In this document: piece after piece, positions 58,450 to 64,000 of the stretch | Layout of the letters: each line of letters opens with the position of its first letter | Position numbering within the stretch: the stretch's first letter is position 1 | NCBI GenBank assembly: GCA_947095585.1 | Contig: OX352761.1 | Location: 20,165,277 to 20,229,276 of the forward strand | DNA from: Nephrocerus scutellatus | Lineage: Eukaryota; Arthropoda; Insecta; Diptera; Pipunculidae | DNA: 64,000 bases | Direction of reading: 5' to 3' | Program-made: the position numbers and the translations under genes | The notes under the pieces: generated by a model | Database searches by the model: none | What the model saw: the letters and a program-made list of their open reading frames with translations, nothing else | Told to the model about the DNA's origin: nothing

Positions 58450-59165
58450 GGAGAGATATCTTGAAACCTCTGCGGTAAATCGAGTTTGTTGGCGAGCATT
58501 TGTAGAAGCCCTATGCTCTCCCGCAAATATAAGAAAGGTATGAAGTTTGGCAATCATTGAAAAAAAAGTGTGGCTGTCATTATTGTTTATGCCTCTGTTA
58601 AATGTTTGGGAATCACTGAATTAGTATACCTATGAGATTTCATCACAATTTTAAAATCACAATGCTGCGTGCGTGTGTGCGTGACATGGGCAATCAGTAA
58701 ATAGATAGATATACACCAGTAGCTCAAATGTTTGGTTGAGTTTTGAGATTTAACAGAACAGGTACGAGAGCGGCATGAAAAAAGATCGGCCTAGACAAGA
58801 TATTGCGCTGCCTGTATCAAACCAATATTACTATCCTTCAAATGTTTTTTGTCAATTTTTCTGCCAGTTGCCCTTATTTAGTAAGTGTATGTCAGTCATT
58901 GAAAGCGACGTTTTTTTGTTACAAAAATGAATAAAATTAAATATCGTGCAGTGGTGATACGATACTTGTTATTAAAAAAAAACAACCCATAAAAATTAAA
59001 ATTTTTCTTGTAAATTCTCTAATCGGGGATACACACACACACACACACTGCGTGCTCGTTTTGTGGCAAAATCATTCACCAAATGACGCAGCGGCAGCGA
59101 ACAGCACTGCTCGCAAAGCACAGAGCTCAGACTTTGCCGTGATCTGATGCGATATAGCGATATTT
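58450..59165. other. No gene seen; CA microsatellite
   Basis: A (CA)n tract lies at 59031-59048. A GGTACGAGAGCGGCATGAAA segment near 58760 and GATCGGCCTAGACAAGATAT near 58783 resemble the mariner-type ends at 28061-28130. No coding domain is seen. Confidence 0.4.
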
Positions 59166-59170
59166 AAAAA

Positions 59171-59470
59171 TTGTATATTGGGGTCCCCAAGGGGCCGATC
59201 GCTTCAAATTTTTACAAAAAGTGTTTTCCATCGAAGACACACATGTGTACAAAATTTAAAGAAAATCGGGTAAATTTTGTAAAATATTTGTATGGGAGCC
59301 CCCCGACCCCGCGGCCCGAGGGGCCTGAAATTTTAATAGAAAGTGTTGTCTTGGGAGATATACATGTGTGCAAAATTTCAAAATCGGGCTGTAGTAAGTG
59401 GGTTAAAAATTGATCACAAGATTTGGCCAGCCAGCCAGCCACGGGCAAGTGAAGTTAATATAGAGAATTT
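59171..59470 (+). repeat. Two GGGGCC-type monomers with shell-like right flank
   Basis: ACAAAAAGTGTTTTCCATCG (59214) and AATAGAAAGTGTTGTCTTGG mark two monomers of the 47950-48300 family. The end, CCAGCCACGGGCAAGTGAAG then TTAATATAGAGAATTTAAAA, matches the corresponding part of shell copy A (about 2525-2563). The 78-80 codon frames inside are spurious. Confidence 0.6.
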
Positions 59471-59474
59471 AAAA

Positions 59475-60410
59475 AGAAAAGAAACGATGAGATCAACATA
59501 GAATTGAACGATGTTTATAGGGAATTTGCACCTTCGATATCAACAATAAAATATTGGACAGCTAAATTTAAGCACGGTCATACAAGTGTTTTTGACGATG
59601 ATCGTCCAGGCCATCGAAAAGAGGTGACCATAGTATGGTCATAGTATGGTTACGCTAGATTGCTAGATTGCTGATGCTGTGTGTATTTTACGTGAACGAG
59701 AGGAGAATATATTGCACGAATATTTGGGACTGATAAAGCTAGCTGCCAGATGGGTGCGCGTTTGCTTTCTTTTGACAACAAGCATCAGTGTTTGGCGATG
59801 TTTAACCGCGACAAACGGAGTATTTGCGCATTTCGTAGCCGTGGACGAAACGTGAAATCATCACAACACCCCAGAGTCATAACACTAGACAGCTCCTGGC
59901 AAAATCGAAGCCGAAAAGGGCTGGTGTGTTTAAGGGTCAACAAGGTCATGGCAACAGTTTTTTAGGATGCACGCGGTCTATATCACAGATTATCTTGAAA
60001 ATGGCCAACAATCAACGGCGTATATTACGCTGAGCTGTTAGATCGATTCGACGCTGATTTTAAGCTAATGCGGCCGCAGTGGCAATTGCAAAATTACATG
60101 AATTACATTACCAATTGGTTCTTCACCTACCTTATTCTCTAGACTTGGCCCACTCCGACTAATATCTGTTTCCAAAACTGAAGAAATGGGTCTGTGGTAA
60201 GAGGTTTGGGTAGAATGAGAAAGTCGTCACTGAAACAGAGGCCTACTTTGATGAATTTCAGAAATCGTACTATTCGGAAGTAATCGAAAATTGGAATATC
60301 GTTGGACGAAGTGTAATAATCTAAAAGAAGACTTTGTTGAGAAATAAATTAAATTTTGCCGATAAAAGTTGTTTTATTGCCTAGGCCGATTACTTTTCAG
60401 CATGCCCTCG
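59475..60410 (+). pseudogene. Mariner transposase relic
   Basis: Translation across frames: IELNDVYREFAPSISTIKYW, TAKFKHGHTSVFDDDRPGH, a decayed middle, then KGLVCLRVNKVMATVF with ARGLYHRLS and TINGVYYAELLDRFDADF. Next is decayed sequence with the LKKWVCGKRFG and TETEAYFDEFQKSYYSE blocks. Block order is that of a full-length mariner element, with the first and last catalytic regions too decayed to score. The right end near 60380-60412 (GATTACTTTTCAGCATGCCC then TCGTATAG) is a plausible terminal repeat. Stops are frequent. Confidence 0.75.
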
Positions 60411-60411
60411 T

Positions 60412-60465
60412 ATAGCAAATTTAGTTGGCTTTAAGCAGCCGTCTGTCTATTTCAAATGTCGGCAA
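60412..60465 (-). repeat. Short RTE fragment
   Basis: TTGGCTTTAAGCAGCCGT matches the minus-strand RTE segment at 8258-8275 (TTGGCTTTAAGCAACCGC). It adjoins the mariner end. Confidence 0.35.
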
Positions 60466-61339
60466 CATTCGAATCGAGATTTTTGAATTAATGCTGCACT
60501 ATATCTTAAAGGCTTCTTTCTGACTTACATTGTTGAATAAAAAACAACAGTATCGTCAAAAAGCAAAAACAAAAACTTTTCTTTTATAATATTGTTCTTT
60601 GTCGCCAATAACAAGAAAATCGTCTGCAGCAACAACGACAGGAAGAATGAATATAATAAATGTGCATCAATGTTATCGGAATACTTTTTTTTATTTAGTT
60701 AATTAATACAGAATTCATCAAAGAAAAGTCGAGAGTTCGGTTCAGTAGGGTCATTGATGCGAGTGAATGAACGAAACCAGAGTAAAAATGCAAAATAAAA
60801 ACAAAAACAAATAACTAGCAAGCAGAGTTACTGTATCAAGCCTGCCAGCAAATAGTGGGAAACCGCCACAAAGAAAATATTTAGTTATGCAAATACCAAA
60901 ATATGACGACACATAACAACGGTGTGAATGGGTTTTACCACATTCTGAAAGAACAACTGTGAGATTGTGTCATTATAATTTAGATACTTCTGCGGTGTGG
61001 TGCGGTGTTTTTTGGTTTGTGTGTTTTAAATTCAGCAAGCTGCACACACCAAGCGCTCAAATTTTTATATGTACGCGTGTAGAACAATAATCATGGTCGA
61101 AATGGGAATATCTGAATTAGTTAGGTAGGTGTGAGCAACGTTACCAGATGAAAAGAGACATATCATGGCCCTTTATTATAAAGAAATGGATATATCCGCC
61201 CTATTGCTTTGTTATCAGTTCTATTGATGGTAATGGAAACTACCGTTAATTTCAAACTTATGTGCAGTATAGATTCTTAAGAATCGCTCTTCAGGTGAAC
61301 TCATGACAAGCTTGACTCATTGTTAGGAGCGAAGCATTG
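60466..61339. other. No gene seen
   Basis: AT-rich slmb-intron DNA; no exon with beta-TrCP N-terminal similarity and no repeat match were found by eye. Confidence 0.4.
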
Positions 61340-61650
61340 AAAGTCTAGGTGAATCAAGCTTGTGTCTTTGGACATTTCTAAGGCTTTTCATAGAGTATGG
61401 CATGATTGTCTTATAAATAAGATTCGTTCGCCCAACTTACACCAACTTACACACCTCTCTCAAAGCATGGATTGAGGATTTTTTATGGAACCCTAAAATA
61501 AAAGTTGTATTGAATTGTATAGCTTAAGCTTCGTATGGGATCATTAGCGTTCCACAAGGGTCATCCTTGTCGCCACGTTTTTTTTTTTGACATATTTCAA
61601 TGACCTGTTTTCTTCTACAACCTGTGATATACAATACTTTTTGATATACT
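61340..61650 (+). pseudogene. Jockey/Daphne-like RT fragment
   Basis: LDISKAFHRVWHDCLINKIR (about 61370) is RT motif A. A decayed palm follows, with VPQGSSLSPR-like sequence near 61555 and YFNDLFSSTTC. It stops near 61650, before the catalytic box, and abuts an oppositely oriented 3' end. Confidence 0.65.
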
Positions 61651-61664
61651 TATTTTATAATGTA

Positions 61665-62045
61665 CAAACGCTCAAGGGATGTGCACCCCTTTATGCTTAG
61701 CACAGCATTTGTGTTAGGAAATTACGGAGAGGAAAAGATGAGATGTGTACGCACATGTGTCTTAATTGACTGCAGATCATACAAATGCGGAAACACATAG
61801 TCGGGCAATTGATTCCACATGATTATTCTGTGGCTAAAGAAGGAACCTCAGAATGGGTTGATACGTCCGAAGATAGGCCAAATGGTATACCGGTGGTGGT
61901 TCGAATAAAGGCACGGGTATTGTGGATGGGTTGGAGAATAGGCATCTGGAGATTTCTTTTAAACACCGCTTGTGGAAAAAGCGATAAAACACTGACAAGC
62001 AGGAAACATTCGACGACAAGCATTGAAATTACCGAACAGACGTTG
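61665..62045 (-). pseudogene. Jockey/Daphne-like family F 3' end fragment 1
   Basis: The minus strand encodes a decayed C-terminus (SVLSLFPQAVFKRNLQMPIL, IHNTRAFIRTTTGIPFGLSS). The 3' UTR passes through AACACAAATGCTGTGCTAAG to TGTACATTATA at 61668. It is related to 62335-62580 and to the plus-strand copy at 63700-64000. Confidence 0.65.
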
Positions 62046-62334
62046 TAGAAACGTTTATTTTTCCAGTTGAAACGTCAAACAAACCACAGATAACGTCACA
62101 TATAGCCGAAAAAAACTAAGGCGCGTTCCAATTCAAAATCGCTTAAGTAACTGAAGTCAATATAACAGCGCATTCGATTCGCTGGGTACAGTGAAAGTTT
62201 GGTGTCCCATTTCTACAGCGTTCTCTGGTTATCTTTCTATCTTTCGATTCATTGCTAAAAGTGCGGAGCTCTGGCATTCAAGATATTCTTCCCTTCATTC
62301 AAGATAACTTTTTTGCCAATTTTTTTTTATAATG

Positions 62335-62580
62335 TACACACACTAAAGGAGTTTGCACCCTTATAATGCTTAGCACAGCGTGGGCGTTATGAAATTAGGG
62401 AGAGGAAATGATGAGATGTCTATGCACGCGTGCCTTAAACGACTGCAGACCATACAAACGCGGAAACACAGAATCAGGCAATTCATTCCACATAACTATC
62501 GTGCGGCTAAGGAAGGAATCTCTGAATTGGTTAGTACGTCCGAAGATAGGTTTAATGGTGGACCCGTGAGCTCGAGTTGA
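62335..62580 (-). pseudogene. Jockey/Daphne-like family F 3' end fragment 2
   Basis: The minus strand encodes STIKPIFGRTNQFRDSFLSR, an TIVMWNELPDSVFPRLYGLQ block and SFKARVHRHLI, then a stop. The 3' UTR includes ATAACGCCCACGCTGTGCTA. The last part (KPIFGRT) matches the plus-strand copy near 63845, so this is the same family. Confidence 0.7.
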
Positions 62581-62584
62581 GGTT

Positions 62585-64000
62585 GCTAGAGTACTAAGTG
62601 ACCTCAGCAAACACAAATCCGCTGGTCCAGATGGTATTCCCCTTTACTTCTGAAGAGGTGTTCTTCATCGCTGGCATTACCATTGCGTAAGCTTTTCTAC
62701 TTATAATATTCTTCTTTACTCTTCCCGAATAGTTGGAAAATACATTTGTACAGCCTATACCAAAAAAAAGGCGAACCGTCGTATCGATCAATAGCACAAA
62801 CGTCCCTTCTTTCTAAGGTCATGGAAACGCTGATTAACCGTCAGCTTATAAAATATCTTGAATTACGAGAACTACTGAATGAACGCCAATATGGGTTCCG
62901 TGGACAACGTTCTACTGGTGATCTGATGGCATATCTCACTGAAAAGTGAAATCAGTCTTTTCACAAGTTTGATAAAAGCAAAGTTGTAGCACTTGATATT
63001 TCAATGGCATTTGACAGAGTTTGACAGCTCTTCTTCTGTCCAAAATGCGTGCTTTTGGAATCGATGTAACACTTCTTTAATGGATTAGAAGCTATATTTC
63101 AAACCGTTCAATCCAAGTTGTGTTGGATGGTTTTAAATCTGATATCACTGTGTCGCTTAGAGCTGTGTTTTGTCTCCGACACTCGACACTCTTAGCTTCT
63201 CTTATATGTTCGCAGGTTCATGGCCTTTTTCTTCGGATGTGGAACTAGTACAACAGCATGTGTTAAGGTCGTTAAATTCTGATCTTGACAGCATTGCAAA
63301 GTGGGGAGAACACAATAGAGTCGAATTTAACGCATTCAAAACCCAATGTTGTCTTCTGTCGTTGAAACGAAATAGTAACCTCCACTCATTATCCATGAAT
63401 GGCACTTGCATCAAGGAACCCGAATAACTAGCAATTCTTGGTATGTGCGTCAATGAAAAGCTTCGTTGGAATAACCATATATTCAACGTCGCAAAAAATG
63501 CTGCTAAGTGCCTTGGCTTCCTAACACGACGCAAAAAATATTTCACTCCCTCTGATCTGGCTTCTATCTACAAGGCATTTATTCGCCCCAAACTTGAGTA
63601 TAACTGGCATGTCTGGTCAGGTGCACCTTAGACAGAATACAGAACCGTGCGATAAAACTTATCGGTGACGCTATCATAGCAACATCAATAGATTCGCTCG
63701 AACACCGCCGGAACGTTTCCTGCTTGTCTCTGTTTTATCGCTTGTTCCACCAACGAAACTCAAAAGAAATAGCCAGTTGCATGCCACCTCTCCTTGAATT
63801 CAACCGAAATACTCGTGGCGCTCTAAATGCTCATCAGTTTACCCACAAGCCCATCTTCGGTCGTACTGTTAAGTTTAGAAACTCTTTCTTTAGTTGTACG
63901 ACTAACGACCACGGATGAGGAATGCTTTACCAAGCTCTGTACTCCGGCATCAATATGATCTACAGGCATTCAAAATGCATGCACATCGACATCTCCTCTA
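62585..64000 (+). pseudogene. Jockey/Daphne-like family F RT, continuing past the window end
   Basis: SDLSKHKSAGPDGIP opens the RT (about 62600). YRSIAQTSLLSKVMETLINR and ERQYGFRGQRSTGDLMAYLT follow (62780-62945), then motif A as VALDISMAFDRV (62987) with an early stop. The palm and catalytic box region (63060-63220) is decayed and no YADD is readable. The thumb is LDSIAKWGEHNRVEFNAFKT and LAILGMCVNEKLRWNNHIF, then AFIRPKLEYNWHVWSGAP (63570-63630). The C-terminus contains HKPIFGRTVKFRNSFFS and runs to the window end. Not intact. Confidence 0.82.

Noticed and set aside
59171..59413. 80-codon plus-strand and 78-codon minus-strand frames
   Set aside because: They lie in the same non-coding monomer family as 47983-48255.

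Overview
The window is nuclear DNA from an insect, most likely a brachyceran fly. It is AT-rich, and its three protein-coding genes have short introns with fly-type splice sites. Two of these genes, MED17 and slmb, read very close to the Drosophila proteins. The repeat mix (RTE, Jockey-type, LOA/R1-type and mariner relics) suggests a repeat-rich fly genome such as a tephritid, but the species cannot be proved from this sequence. There is no sign of bacterial operons, CRISPR or phage.

Host genes are few and all lie on the minus strand between 36.9 and 56.2 kb. They are a tRNA-Gly(TCC) gene (36888-36959); a two-exon gene of unknown function encoding a 152-residue Ser/Asn/Gln-rich protein (37078-37611); a complete four-exon gene for Mediator subunit 17 (39985-42078, 635 residues); and the F-box and WD40 part of slmb, the beta-TrCP ubiquitin-ligase adaptor (53661-56232). 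The 5' exons of slmb are not in the window, so its upstream intron is longer than about 7.7 kb.

Almost everything else that can be recognised is broken mobile DNA. Region 0.8-8 kb holds a LOA/R1-like RT relic, several short non-autonomous elements and a mariner-superfamily N-terminal relic. Region 8-22.9 kb is dominated by copies of one RTE-clade element, some interrupted by a mariner and by a 5'-truncated non-LTR element, followed by a LOA-like element. Region 23-31.5 kb has tandem repeats, another mariner relic and G-rich DNA. Region 31.9-34.9 kb is the longest non-LTR element, Jockey/Daphne-like. Region 35-36.6 kb has two opposed RTE pieces. A nearly perfect 0.6-kb palindrome of two mariner-like deletion derivatives (38944-39551) lies between the unknown gene and MED17. 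Region 42.8-53.6 kb has five more non-LTR relics. Region 56.4-64 kb, inside the long slmb intron, has RTE, mariner and Jockey/Daphne-like relics.

No retroelement copy seen here is intact: every one has frameshifts, stops, deletions or a damaged catalytic motif. The most unusual signals are the palindrome, a family of small elements with shared ends and interchangeable cores built of about 120-bp monomers, and the unrecognised two-exon gene. I see no convincing new multi-gene system.
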